The notes under the pieces are model-generated. The model was not told where the DNA came from. It made no database searches and worked only from the letters and a program-made list of their open reading frames with translations. Positions 9,708 to 19,197 of a stretch of 64,000 nt of DNA are shown here, in pieces. The translations under genes were made by a program, and so were the position numbers. How positions within the stretch are numbered: the stretch's first letter is position 1; each line of letters opens with the position of its first letter. Source of the stretch: an uncultured Bacteroides sp. (GTDB taxonomy: Bacteria; Bacteroidota; Bacteroidia; Bacteroidales; Bacteroidaceae); NCBI GenBank assembly GCA_900551445.1, contig URWA01000010.1, forward strand, positions 30,563-94,562, given 5' to 3'.

Positions 9708-10613
9708 ATGGAAAAGAAGAAAACCAGCGCGGGCTGTCTGCCCGGCAAACCCTGCTTCCCTTGGGTGGGAGGCAAGAGAAGACTGCTTCCGGTACTGATC
9801 CAGTCACTACCGGAGAATATCACGGAAATGGAAACCTATGTGGAACCCTTTGTCGGGGGCGGCGCCCTGTTCTTCTGGCTGAGACAGACCTATCCGCATA
9901 TCCGTTGCGTGATCAACGACTCGAACGAGAGCCTAGTGAATGTCTACCGCGTCATACGCGACACGCCGGAAGAACTGGTCGGACTGCTTGCCGGCATCCA
10001 GGGCGAATACCACGCCCTTGAGGAACGTACGGAAAGAAGGGACTATTTCATGGAAAAGCGAAGGGTATTCAACGAGGAGTACCCGGATGACATCACCCGT
10101 GCCGCCCTTTTCATTTTCTTCATGCGCACCTGCTATAACGGCATCTATTCGGTCAACCGCAAGGGCAGGCTCTCGGTAACCTTCGGTACGGGCAGCCGCA
10201 CCAGGATACTGGAGGAGGAACTGATCCGCTTCAACCACAAGCTGCTGCAGGGCGTCATCATCCTGGACGGGGACTACCGCCAGACGGAAAAATACGCGGG
10301 AGAGAAATCGTTCTTCTACTTCGACCCGCCCTACAAGCCCGTCAACGAGGCCGGTGCCTGTACCTCCTACATGCCGGACGACTTCGATGACGACTGTCAG
10401 ATAGAGCTGGCCGGATTCTGCAGGGACTTGGGAGAGAAGGGAAGCAAATGAATGCTCTCCAACTCCGACCCCCGTCAGAAGAATCCAGAGAACACCTTCT
10501 TCGACGACCTGTACGCCGGCTTCCATATCCAACGACTGAGCATCTTCCGCTCGGTATGTTCCATACCCGAGAAGAGGGAGACGGTCAACGAACTGCTGAT
10601 CAGAAATTATTAA
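9708..10613 (+). pseudogene. DNA adenine methylase (Dam/MT-A70-type), one in-frame UGA
   Basis: A D12-class N6-adenine methyltransferase using S-adenosylmethionine. FPWVGGKRRLLP (residues about 18-29) and EPFVGGGALFFW are the SAM-binding motifs, and FDPPYKP near residue 205 is the catalytic DPPY motif. A UGA at 10449-10451 separates GEKGSK from MLSNSDP. The rest of the C-terminal domain (FFDDLYAGFHIQRLSIFR to NELLIRNY) continues in frame to a TAA at 10611-10613. In relatives the interrupted position is a bulky hydrophobic residue, and Trp would fit. The catalytic motifs lie before the UGA. Its place after mobC suggests protection of the element or modulation of transfer. Confidence 0.8.
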
Positions 10614-10858
10614 TGCACATCATTCAAAAACGTAAGAAGTTTAATACAGCGGGTGGAGATCTTTTCGCCTGCTGTATTAAAAACAAGTTTGAAATCTTTA
10701 ACAGCCTCAATGATCCTGTCCATATCCTCAAAGAGCTTTTTCTGCGTCACGGGGGCATATACCTATGTGGACTGTATATTGTTATGCCCCAACATCTTGC
10801 CGATGGTCACTATCGGCACGCCCGCTTCAAGAATGACGAGCGAGGCAAACGAGTGATA
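10610..10858 (-). pseudogene. C-terminal fragment of a tyrosine recombinase
   Basis: On the minus strand the frame reads HSFASLVILEAGVPIVTIG, then KMLGHNNIQST, a TAG (plus 10763-10765), then VYAPVTQKKLFEDMDRIIEA. This is the end of a phage-type integrase, with the box-II HxxR region truncated, the LGH motif intact and the Gln before the catalytic Tyr replaced by a stop. Everything upstream of box II is missing. Its last bases overlap the dam stop on the other strand. It is debris of an earlier insertion, perhaps the one that brought the PHP-ATPase gene next to it. Confidence 0.72.
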
Positions 10859-11105
10859 TCAAAATTGGAACAGAACACGTGAAGTTAGTAAATGAAGGAA
10901 TGAGAAAGGAAAAATGGACAGGATATTGCAGATGTCCAATTACCAGAATGTTAGTTATCCGATTACCTGGGCTGAACAGATAACCAAATGAGAAGTAAAG
11001 AAGTTGTCACTGCGGCCATTATTCACTGTATGTTAGTATTTTGTATATAAAAAAATGCTTATAAATTGAACGATTTTGCCATTAAGTTTATTTGTTTGAA
11101 CAAAG
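10859..11105. other. Intergenic region, AT-rich on the right
   Basis: No gene or structural element is recognised. The composition changes from the GC-rich mobile element to the AT-rich PHP-ATPase cargo over this stretch, so an insertion junction probably lies here. Confidence 0.4.
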
Positions 11106-11141
11106 TACGCCAAATAAATTGAATTTACCTTATTTGGCGTA
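11106..11141 (-). terminator. 12-bp inverted repeat downstream of the PHP-ATPase gene
   Basis: TACGCCAAATAA (11106-11117) and TTATTTGGCGTA (11130-11141) form a perfect 12-bp stem with a 12-base loop. It lies about 57 bases past the stop of the minus-strand PHP-ATPase gene, as a terminator would. The run of U expected after the hairpin is weak. Confidence 0.5.
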
Positions 11142-11197
11142 TTTGATTTATATTTCAATGCTATTATAAGTTTAAGATAACCTATAAACCACATACA

Positions 11198-14131
11198 TCA
11201 AATTGTTTTATCAAAATATTTACAGTCTCTATTATGGAATGCAGGATATGTGCCTTCAAGAATATCAACTATTACTTTGTTCATTTTTGGATTTTCTATA
11301 GCACCTGATTCATAAGTAACTTTATTTCCATCTAATTTATCTATTTTCATCTGAATAATTTGATCAGCATCACAAACAACAGCAAGGTTTGGATTATGAG
11401 TAACCATGATAATTTGACGTTTTTTCTTAGCTGTCTTGATAAAATGCACTAGATATTTGAATACGCTTTCATTATCAAGGTTTTCTTCTGGCTGATCTAT
11501 GATTAACGGTTTATCATCCATATCTATAAAAAGATACAACAATAAAAGTAATGCACCTCTTTCTCCTGGGGATAATGATGACAACGGTTTTCCGTTCATT
11601 CTCAATTGAAAGAAAGGGATTACATAATCCATCCCGTAAATAAAATCGTATAATTCTTGTTTTGTATGCCCTTTCTTTAATTGTGCTTCAATTTCTCGAT
11701 CGATATTTTGACCGTCTCGTTTGTCACATAGTAAATCATCGTTGATAAGACAAGCAAACTCTACTATTGATTGAATATTGGATATATCAATACTATCAAT
11801 ACTATCCTTTATTCTGGATGCGCCTTGTTCTTTACCGTAATAAGAACCTGCAGCTTGTTGACTAACATAATCAAACAATCGTTCGCCAAAACTCCTTATA
11901 GCAAAAGTTGAATTAAATTCAATTGGATAGTCTTTCAATTCCTCATGATAATCATGAATGAATTTTACAATAGGAGCAAAAAGGCTATTATAAGTATCAA
12001 GAACAAGATGTTTCTTTTGCATCAGCTCTTTAACATGTTGATTTCTAGTATTTTTCTTTATTGAAAGGTCATTGATAAGTCGGTGTTCAATATAATCTAT
12101 ACGCGCTTGAAGATTTTTTATTGTTCCATCTTTTTCTGGCGTACCGATTATCTTTTCTATCATGTTTTCCCAGTCTTGTTTATCTTTTAAATATTTTTGA
12201 TATTCAAGTTCCGGAGCACTCAGCTTTTTCTTGATTTCTTCTAATTGCTGTAAAGTATGCACATATTTATATTTTAATCCTTCAGGATTCTTCTCATCAA
12301 GCTGGTTATTTATATCTGCCAGACGTCCATTTAGTTCATTAATCTTTTGGTCTATTAATTCAGGGTGAAATGAAAGGGTCATTATTGAATCAATATCCAA
12401 TTTATTCTGTTCATATAAAGGGCGTAACTCATTTCTCGTAGATGTGATTTGGGCATAAAATCTTTCTAAGCGTACTTTACTGTCTGTGATATCTTGTATT
12501 AATTTTATAATCGCTTCTCGTTCATCATTTAACTTCTGCAATGACGTAAGAATAGTTTTGCAGAATTCCTGATTTTTTTCAATGTTTTCCTTAGCTTTCT
12601 TTGCATTAGGATCATCTTCCAGCGAAGGTTTCGCCACTTCTTGTGGTTTAGCTAATTGTGCATTACTTAATTGTTCTTGCTTGTATTTTAATTCATTTTC
12701 AATTTTGCTCTTATAGGAAAGAGTAAGCATTGCCTCTAGTTCTATAATGTCTGTATTGATAGATTTAATTAAAGACTTAATGTCATTACATGAAGCATTG
12801 TTCTCTTTTGTTAGATAATTGATTATACTTTCAAGGTCATTAAGACCGAACCTTTGTGCTGGCTCTAAATACTGAAATATAATCTTCTTCAGTTCATTTT
12901 CAAACTGTTGATCATCTTCAGTTGTACAAAGCGTTTCAAGGAAATTTTGTGGTATATATTTAACTCGCTCTGGCTGTGTTAAGTCCGACTGCATATCCAA
13001 TGTTTTTATAGTTGAATGTGCTCCATCAAACCATTGTATAGAGGCCTCAGTTTGTTTAGAACGATTATAAGGTTTAGACATTCTGAATTTTGTGGGAGTC
13101 AGAAAAGCCCAATTTTGATTGGTCGTATCTGCACACAGAGCGATAATATCTGTAAGAGCGCTTTTACCACTGCCTTTATTCCCAATGACGGCAACTAACC
13201 CTGGATTTAGAGGTATACTAATATTCTCAAACCATTTTTCTGACATCGTAGCATTAGTTGTGCGACGTACTTCCAAATATTTTATAAATTTATCAGGATT
13301 TTTTCTGATTCTGTTTATTATATCAGGTTCATCGAAGAATATACGTTCTGGCTCAGCTAAAATTTGTCTTAAACCTTCAAATGTCAAATCTGCCTTTATC
13401 CAGCAAGCATTTGTTCCAACTTCACTTATTTCATGAGCATCAGATGTTGCAATGGAAGGCTTTCCAAAAACTTTTTGATAAAAAGCAGCTTCCTTTGGTT
13501 TAGTCAAGTCGCATATATCAATATAACCATCTTTGAACAATTCTTCTTTTACAGGTCCTAAAGAATCTTCAATTGAAACATTTTTAGCGGCCTTTCCTTC
13601 ATGTTTCATTTCTTCATCTATACTGTTAGATTTTGAACCGGCATGTACAGTTACTAACCCACCATATTTATGAATAATATTTGCAGCCTGTTTGAAATCG
13701 ACTTGCACTTGAAAGATTCCTATCTTGAAATACTGTTCATCAGATAATTCTTCTTTTGTTATCTCGCGGCCTTTTTGTATTATTTTTGTACGAGTTATTC
13801 CAAGTGGGTTCAAGACATTTTCTTTAAGAAACTCTGCGGAAAGTTTTACTCCATTATGTACATCTGGAAAAAGCCCTATCATGTGTACAGAGGCTTTCCC
13901 GTATTCTGTACGAAATTCTACACCAGATATAACAGAAATTTCCATGGGCGCAGCCAATTTTTTCATTATATCAACATTATCCACGGTATGATGGTCTGTT
14001 ACTGCAATACATTTTACATGCTTTAGTTTTGCTTCATCTAATATCTCTTGACAAGAGCCTTTACCGTCTGAAGCATTGGTATGGATATGCAAATCCCATT
14101 TATGCCATATTGAACCAGCTTTATGCATCAT
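11198..14131 (-). CDS. PHP-domain AAA/SMC-like ATPase (TrlF-type), possible defence gene
   Basis: A 977-residue protein joining an N-terminal PHP phosphoesterase domain to an ABC/SMC-type ATPase with a long coiled coil. The metal-binding PHP motifs DLHIHTNASDG (about residue 14), VTDHHTVDN (about 45), VHAGS (about 160) and SDAHE (about 232) are all present. Walker A is GNKGSGKSALTD near 318. About residues 430-740 are heptad-rich coiled coil. The signature LSPGERGALL, Walker B PLIIDQPEENLD and switch VTHNP follow near 840-905. The layout matches TrlF-family AAA-like ATPases, which are often found in defence islands and mobile elements. It is far more AT-rich than the genes on either side, lies alone on the minus strand and looks like transferred cargo. 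Antiphage function is inference. Confidence 0.8.
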   Translation of the reverse strand: MMHKAGSIWHKWDLHIHTNASDGKGSCQEILDEAKLKHVKCIAVTDHHTVDNVDIMKKLAAPMEISVISGVEFRTEYGKASVHMIGLFPDVHNGVKLSAEFLKENVLNPLGITRTKIIQKGREITKEELSDEQYFKIGIFQVQVDFKQAANIIHKYGGLVTVHAGSKSNSIDEEMKHEGKAAKNVSIEDSLGPVKEELFKDGYIDICDLTKPKEAAFYQKVFGKPSIATSDAHEISEVGTNACWIKADLTFEGLRQILAEPERIFFDEPDIINRIRKNPDKFIKYLEVRRTTNATMSEKWFENISIPLNPGLVAVIGNKGSGKSALTDIIALCADTTNQNWAFLTPTKFRMSKPYNRSKQTEASIQWFDGAHSTIKTLDMQSDLTQPERVKYIPQNFLETLCTTEDDQQFENELKKIIFQYLEPAQRFGLNDLESIINYLTKENNASCNDIKSLIKSINTDIIELEAMLTLSYKSKIENELKYKQEQLSNAQLAKPQEVAKPSLEDDPNAKKAKENIEKNQEFCKTILTSLQKLNDEREAIIKLIQDITDSKVRLERFYAQITSTRNELRPLYEQNKLDIDSIMTLSFHPELIDQKINELNGRLADINNQLDEKNPEGLKYKYVHTLQQLEEIKKKLSAPELEYQKYLKDKQDWENMIEKIIGTPEKDGTIKNLQARIDYIEHRLINDLSIKKNTRNQHVKELMQKKHLVLDTYNSLFAPIVKFIHDYHEELKDYPIEFNSTFAIRSFGERLFDYVSQQAAGSYYGKEQGASRIKDSIDSIDISNIQSIVEFACLINDDLLCDKRDGQNIDREIEAQLKKGHTKQELYDFIYGMDYVIPFFQLRMNGKPLSSLSPGERGALLLLLYLFIDMDDKPLIIDQPEENLDNESVFKYLVHFIKTAKKKRQIIMVTHNPNLAVVCDADQIIQMKIDKLDGNKVTYESGAIENPKMNKVIVDILEGTYPAFHNRDCKYFDKTI

Positions 14132-14265
14132 ATTACTAAATATTAAAAACCTACATATATAATACGAAGATACAGCTTTTAATTGACAAAATTGTCGTTC
14201 TGTTTATTCTATTTCTTTATATCGTAACAGCCGCTCGTTTGGGAAAGATGTTACCTCTTTATTTT

Positions 14266-15165
14266 TCATCCACAGGCTTGTCCTAACTTCGTACGGTCCG
14301 CCAAAGAAGATTTTATCCTCTCCTGCAGGAATTCGTTCAGATCCTTGTGTGGCAGATAGTGCATGGCCTTGTCGATCACTTTTTCACACTGCCTTCCGAT
14401 CTCCTCCACCGCCTTCTTGCCGGCTTCATCATTATCCAGGAAGCAACAGACCTGTCCGTAGCTTCTAAGGATATCCATTGCCTTGGGCAGGTTGGCCACA
14501 GAATTGAGCACCACGCAGTCCGGTACGGCTTGCCCTTTCTTCAAGGCCAGGTACGAGAGATAGTCCATAAACCCCTCGAAAACCAGTACCGATGACTGCC
14601 GTCTATCCCCTGTATTATGGCTGACATGTGTGATGTCCTTGGGAGAGACCGCTCCTTTGAAGTATGGATTACGTATCTCAAGCCCCCCCTTCCTGTTTTT
14701 GAAACCGACCGCGAAATACCATTTGCCGCGCATGCGGTAATGTACCTCCACGCATTCCCTTGAGGCGATATCGGAAGGAATGCCCCTTGTCCCGAGATAA
14801 TCCAGCAGGACGGTGTTCTTAAGAGGTGAGACGCGCAGTTCCTCAAAGGCCGATGCCACAGTCCGTCCTTTCGCAGGAGAAGGAACCGGTCTGAACGCCG
14901 GAAAATCGCTCCCGATCCTCTGCAATACGGTCGGGATATCCGTCACCCCGTACAGCTTTTGTGCCAGGTCGATGATACTGCCCCCGGTTCCCTCCCCGAA
15001 ATCATGTCACAGGTTCAAGGAAAGGCTGACCTTGAATGACGGGGTACGCTCCTGCCTGAAAGGCGAAAGGTACCATACACTGTCCCCCTGTCTTCTGACA
15101 GGCGAGAATCCCGCCCGCCCCAGGAAATCCTCCAGCGGAATCTTCTTTACTTCCTCGATGTTCAT
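14266..15165 (-). pseudogene. CHC2/Toprim DNA primase, one in-frame UGA
   Basis: A small mobile-element primase. The N-terminal zinc-finger-like domain has SVWYLSPFRQERTPSFKVSL and HDFGEGTGGSIIDLA. The Toprim domain has VFEGFMDYLSYLA (Glu) and CCFLDNDEAGKKAVEEI (DxD), at about residues 175-240. The start at 15165 is the ATG of MNIEEVKKIPLEDFLGRAGF. A single UGA (plus positions 15007-15009) falls between LNL and HDFGEG. In relatives this position is the conserved Trp of the LW-Y/H-DF motif, so a TGG to TGA change, or decoding of UGA as Trp, explains it exactly. The remaining 300 codons are open. Confidence 0.8.
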
Positions 15166-15184
15166 CGCTTGCTTGTTTTACAGG

Positions 15185-15526
15185 TTATTTAAAAGGCGGC
15201 CATGAGAGCGGGTCCAGCAAGACACCGTCCTTCCTTAACTCAAAATGCAGGTGGTTGCCGGTCGCTACCCCCGTATGTCCGACATCCCCGATATGCTGCC
15301 CGATACGGACATGAGTACCCGCCTTCACATGCAGCCTGCTCATATGCGCGTACAGTGTCGAGTATCCTTCCGTATGCCGGACATGCACGAACCAACCGTA
15401 ACTCCGGCTGTAACGTGCCTCGGCGACCCTGCCGTTACCCGCACTGTACACGGGGGTGCCACAGGGAGCAGCCAGGTCCACCCCCTGGTGGAACAGCCTC
15501 CTTCCCTTTACCGGATGTACCCTCAT
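15185..15526 (-). CDS. M23-family peptidoglycan endopeptidase
   Basis: A LytM/M23 metallopeptidase that would cut peptidoglycan cross-links. HQGVDLAAPCGTPVYSAGNG holds the first zinc ligands (H and D) and GNHLHFELRKDG holds the HxH pair. The Met at 15526 is inside the fold: the frame continues upstream through TDYPVLFPLDRRYTRF and VSSTFG to 15622, so the true start is further up. Above 15622 the same frame meets UGA codons at 15623-15625 and 15635-15637 but no UAA or UAG. The gene may therefore be another UGA-interrupted one, or may use an unusual start. It ends 19 bases before the primase start on the same strand. Element-borne M23 enzymes usually help the mating channel cross the wall. Confidence 0.72.
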   Translation of the reverse strand: MRVHPVKGRRLFHQGVDLAAPCGTPVYSAGNGRVAEARYSRSYGWFVHVRHTEGYSTLYAHMSRLHVKAGTHVRIGQHIGDVGHTGVATGNHLHFELRKDGVLLDPLSWPPFK

Positions 15527-15724
15527 ACCGAACGTGGACGAGACCCTGAAACGGGTGTATCTTCTGTCAAGGGGGAAGAGTACGGGATAATCCGTCAGGA
15601 GAATGAGGCCATGTCGGGACCTTCAAGTAACCGTTCACTTCCCGGCAGTACCGGTGGAACGTTCCTTTAACAATTCACCCTTGTTTCCGCCAGCCGTACC
15701 GTCCCCCCTCACACAGGAGGAGAC

Positions 15725-15759
15725 TGACAAAAGGTGACAAAACATGACTATCAATGACA
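15725..15759 (+). promoter_or_regulatory. Four TGAC(A/T) iterons at exact 10-bp spacing (site A)
   Basis: TGACA, TGACA, TGACT and TGACA start at 15725, 15735, 15745 and 15755, exactly one helical turn apart, with unconserved 5-base spacers except for a shared CATGACTAT core. The array lies 85 bases upstream of the DUF3945-type gene that heads a long operon. It has the same orientation as site B at 25729. Confidence 0.65.
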
Positions 15760-15843
15760 ACTTTCTCATAATCAGAATATTTTAAGACGAAGATAGTAAT
15801 TTTATCTCCCGAAACGATTTATCCACTTTAAAATTTAACAGTT

Positions 15844-16932
15844 ATGGAAGAACTAAAACCGGCTGCCACAGGCAGCGAAAACGCCACTCAGGAACAGGGT
15901 TACCTGATGGCTTACGACAAGAAGGAACAGAAGGCGAAAGGTGTCAAGGGCATCGCGGCAAACGGGGAGCTGGAGACGCTCGAGGCCAATGAAACGAACA
16001 AGAGCCAGTTTATCCGTGTGGACCGGTACGGGAATTTCTTCACCAACTTCGGGAAGAACTTCATGTACCAGTACAACCATCCGACACGCTACGCGCTGTA
16101 CCGGATGGAGGAGAAGACTCCGGTGGAGGAAGCGAAACGCAGGATCGAGCAGGCCCAGCTCCCCGAGAACGAGTCTTTAAGACGCGAGCTCTCCCGGGAT
16201 AACCGAATCTACAACAACCACCTTTTCAATGAGCGCGAGATCAACTGGCAGCAGGCCGAGCGTTACGGGCTTACCCCAGACGTGCTCAGACAGACAGGCG
16301 ACATGGAAAGGCTGTTACAGGGCAGACAGTCCGGCATAGCCTATGACATCTCCATGAACACCGAGCTGGGACGCCAGAAAGGGGATGCCAAACTCTCGCT
16401 TTTCCGTGACGAGAACGGCCTGGCCAAGTTCGATCTGCACTTTATCCGCCAGGCCCCCAAGGTAGGACAGGAATACCGGGGATACAAGCTGGAGGAGGAC
16501 GTACTGGACGCCTTGAACCGGACGGGCAACGCCGGAAGGCTGGTGGACCTGGTCGTCGACTTCCGCAGCAAGGAGACGAAACCGTGCTACCTTTCAAAAG
16601 ATCCGGTTACCAACGAGATGTTCTTCCTTCCGGCAGACCAGGCGCGCTGTTCTAAAAAAATCAAGGACTATACGCTCTCGCAGCAGGAGTACGCTGACTA
16701 TACGGCTGGCAAGGAGGTCCCCATCGAGTTCAAGTCATCGAATGGGAAAATCCTGCGAACCTCCATCCAGATGAGCGCCGCCGAACGCGGGACCGAGTTC
16801 CTGTGGGAAAGAAGCACCAAGAAACTGGAGAACAGACAGGGGCTGGAACAGAAAGACGGCTTGCCGGAGAAAACGCAGAAGCCTGAAAAGAGGACCTATG
16901 CTCGCAAATCAAAGATAACCCCGAAAATGTAA
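15844..16932 (+). CDS. DUF3945/DUF4099-type mobile element protein
   Basis: A 362-residue protein of the kind found in many Bacteroides conjugative elements between the primase and topoisomerase genes. The C-terminal part (LSQQEYADYTAGKEVPIEFK to IQMSAAERGTEFLW, about residues 270-320) resembles DUF3945, which occurs once or repeatedly in such proteins. The middle part (about 100-150, ELSRDNRIYNNHLFNEREIN to RYGLTPDVL) resembles DUF4099. It is soluble, charged and has a basic tail (KRTYARKSKITPKM). Its function is unknown; a role in element DNA metabolism is inferred from position. It is the first gene downstream of iteron site A and is followed four bases later by the first of five related unknown proteins. 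Confidence 0.72.
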   Translation: MEELKPAATGSENATQEQGYLMAYDKKEQKAKGVKGIAANGELETLEANETNKSQFIRVDRYGNFFTNFGKNFMYQYNHPTRYALYRMEEKTPVEEAKRRIEQAQLPENESLRRELSRDNRIYNNHLFNEREINWQQAERYGLTPDVLRQTGDMERLLQGRQSGIAYDISMNTELGRQKGDAKLSLFRDENGLAKFDLHFIRQAPKVGQEYRGYKLEEDVLDALNRTGNAGRLVDLVVDFRSKETKPCYLSKDPVTNEMFFLPADQARCSKKIKDYTLSQQEYADYTAGKEVPIEFKSSNGKILRTSIQMSAAERGTEFLWERSTKKLENRQGLEQKDGLPEKTQKPEKRTYARKSKITPKM

Positions 16933-16936
16933 CGGC

Positions 16937-18367
16937 ATGGCATCCCCAAAAGACAACATGGAACAACTGGAGGAGCTGTTCAGGCAGGACGGCAGAGGGT
17001 GCCTGCTCATCGGGTACGAAACCGGCATGGACAAGCCCCATGCCGCGATTTCCTACCAACTTTATCCTGTCAATCCGGAACAAGACGGCATGACCTACCA
17101 GTTCCTCGGCCTGCTGCATGTCGGGGTGGAGACCGCCCGGATATCGGCCTTCGTCCCCGATACCCGCCTGGAGATCTACCGCTTCCCCCGCATGTCCGAT
17201 GTCCCTTCCATATCCCGGGATATCCCCGTAAGGGAATACATCACGGACAAACTGCTGCCCCATATCCGAAGATATGGCCTGGAACCGGTAGTAAGCGTCA
17301 ATCTACGTGATGCGGTGTTCATGAGGTCCGCCCTGAAACGGCCCATGGAACCGGGCGGACGGTTGCGGCTGACGGCCGCAGAAATCGACCGCCTGATGGA
17401 TTTCCGCCTGCTGCAGGACGAGAAGGCACGGCTATATGGTTATGATCCCGCTTACAAGCTGCCCCTGCATATCGTGGAAACATCAAGGGGGATACTTGTT
17501 TTCAGTGACGGACCGGCGGGCCAGAAAGGGCTGGAGGAGTTCTACCAGCACCTGGCGGACAACTATTGGTGGATACATAGCGAACCGGGACCGGTCAAAC
17601 AATATGACATGCATTCCGTTCCGGCAAGCCTGGCCCCGCTGATTGACGCCTCCTGCAGGAAAGATCCCGATACCGGGAGATACGTGTACGAGTTCACGGA
17701 CTCCCCGGTACGAGCGGACCTGCCCGATGAAAGAAAACTGGAGCCGGTCTTCTTTACCGACATGACACCCTCCGCTGAAGGATACCGTAACCTCACGGAG
17801 TTTTCCGGATGCGGGATGAACAGATGCAACGCGGATATCTACCGACTGCTCTCCCTTACCCGCCACTTCGACCGGCAACTCATTCTTGACCCCGCTTTTT
17901 CCTACCGGCATCAGTTCCGGGAGTTCGTGGAACGCATGGACAGCTTTCTCCGGGGAAATCCCGGCGACGATGACATGGGAAAGATACTGGACGACATGCA
18001 CGGCAAGGCGGGGCGCATCCTGAAAACGGATTTTGACGTAAGGGGGCACCGTACCCTGGAGCGGCTTCTGAATGACTGCAGCGTGCCGTTCCTCATCGGT
18101 GACCACGAGGCCGATGACACTTTGAGAAGGGCGCTGCTTGAAGGGAAATGGATTTACTTCCCCGGACTATCGGCAAAAATGCCCGGACTCCGTTACATCC
18201 ATGCCGATAAGACCTGCGACCGGGTCATGGCTTATAAGAATCCCCCGGGGCTCAAGCCTGTATACCAGGTCAAGGACGGTAAGATCGTCCCTTATGAGGC
18301 GAAGGCAGTAAAAACGGATAAATCACGGGCAAAGAGAAACAGTAAGAGGAACAATTTAAAGTTATAG
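16937..18367 (+). CDS. Unknown protein, paralog array member 1
   Basis: A 476-residue soluble protein without a family I recognise. Three blocks recur in its downstream neighbours. Block 1 is GILVFSDGPAGQKGLEEFYQ followed by LADNYWW (about residues 185-215). Block 2 is FTDMTPSAEGYRNLTEF with DIYRLLSL (about 273-305). Block 3 is DFDVRGHRTLERLLND (about 363-378), followed by a beta-rich tail (ALLEGKWIYFPG). The N-terminal 180 residues are specific to this member. It starts four bases after the DUF3945 gene and ends five before the next gene, so it is co-transcribed. A structural or DNA-handling role in the element is possible but not shown by any motif. Confidence 0.7.
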   Translation: MASPKDNMEQLEELFRQDGRGCLLIGYETGMDKPHAAISYQLYPVNPEQDGMTYQFLGLLHVGVETARISAFVPDTRLEIYRFPRMSDVPSISRDIPVREYITDKLLPHIRRYGLEPVVSVNLRDAVFMRSALKRPMEPGGRLRLTAAEIDRLMDFRLLQDEKARLYGYDPAYKLPLHIVETSRGILVFSDGPAGQKGLEEFYQHLADNYWWIHSEPGPVKQYDMHSVPASLAPLIDASCRKDPDTGRYVYEFTDSPVRADLPDERKLEPVFFTDMTPSAEGYRNLTEFSGCGMNRCNADIYRLLSLTRHFDRQLILDPAFSYRHQFREFVERMDSFLRGNPGDDDMGKILDDMHGKAGRILKTDFDVRGHRTLERLLNDCSVPFLIGDHEADDTLRRALLEGKWIYFPGLSAKMPGLRYIHADKTCDRVMAYKNPPGLKPVYQVKDGKIVPYEAKAVKTDKSRAKRNSKRNNLKL

Positions 18368-18372
18368 ACATC

Positions 18373-19185
18373 ATGGAGCAGACCTACACAGCAATAGAGA
18401 CCTGGGGCGGCTTCCTCGCCTTTACCGACACGGCAGAAGGCAGGGGAAAGCTGCGGCAGTTCCTGCAACAGACGGCCGACGCCTATTTCAATCCGGCATT
18501 CAATTCCGGAGCGTTACATGTCTACAGGGCCGAAGGGAAACTTGGTAACCGACCCTGGGTCAACCCGGGGAGGATGCGGCCGGACGAGTACCCTTATGGT
18601 CCGAAGCCCCATGGCAGCTGGATGGAACTCCTCTACAGCAATCAGATGAGACCCACTGCGGAGGACCTCCGCAGTTTCTGCCATAACGCGGGCTGTGAGA
18701 TAAGCGTCCGCAACGTTAATATCACGGACACCCTGGATGCCCTGGAGCGTTATGACCGCCAGGCGGAGGAGTTACAACGGATACCCGCAAAATCCGCCCG
18801 GGACAGGGAGGAATTACTGCAGACCCTCGAGACCAGGAGGCAGCTGCAGAAACTGATGGACTCCGCCTATGATGTCCGGGGATACCGGACGGCCGGGAGG
18901 ATACTGGACGACCCGGCAGAGTGCGTTATCTTGGAAGGAGTCCCGCTCTACGGACCTCACAGGAGCGTACTGAAAGAGGGCCTTGGGTTGTACCTGCCGC
19001 ACGAAAGCGGGAATAACCCCTCGCATGCCTACGCGTGGGTGGACCAAGCTACAGACCGGATCATCTTCGGCGGCAACCCGCCAGTGGACCGGAAAACCGT
19101 CAGGATCAGACCGGAGGTCGAGAAGAGACTGTACAGCCCGCCAGGAAAAACACGTAAAAGGACCGAGATACGTCCCAAAATGTAA
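18373..19185 (+). CDS. Unknown protein, paralog array member 2
   Basis: A 270-residue protein, the shortest of the array. It begins almost directly with block 1 (GGFLAFTDTAEGRGKLRQFL, ADAYFNP, GALHVYR, residues about 12-60). Block 2 follows (QMRPTAEDLRSFCHNAG, about 95) and block 3 is AYDVRGYRTAGRILDDP at about 165. The tail (LKEGLGLYLPHE, HAYAWVDQATDRIIFGG) matches the tails of members 1 and 3. This member therefore shows the minimal architecture of the family. Function is unknown. Confidence 0.7.
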   Translation: MEQTYTAIETWGGFLAFTDTAEGRGKLRQFLQQTADAYFNPAFNSGALHVYRAEGKLGNRPWVNPGRMRPDEYPYGPKPHGSWMELLYSNQMRPTAEDLRSFCHNAGCEISVRNVNITDTLDALERYDRQAEELQRIPAKSARDREELLQTLETRRQLQKLMDSAYDVRGYRTAGRILDDPAECVILEGVPLYGPHRSVLKEGLGLYLPHESGNNPSHAYAWVDQATDRIIFGGNPPVDRKTVRIRPEVEKRLYSPPGKTRKRTEIRPKM

Positions 19186-19197
19186 AATAAGAAACAG

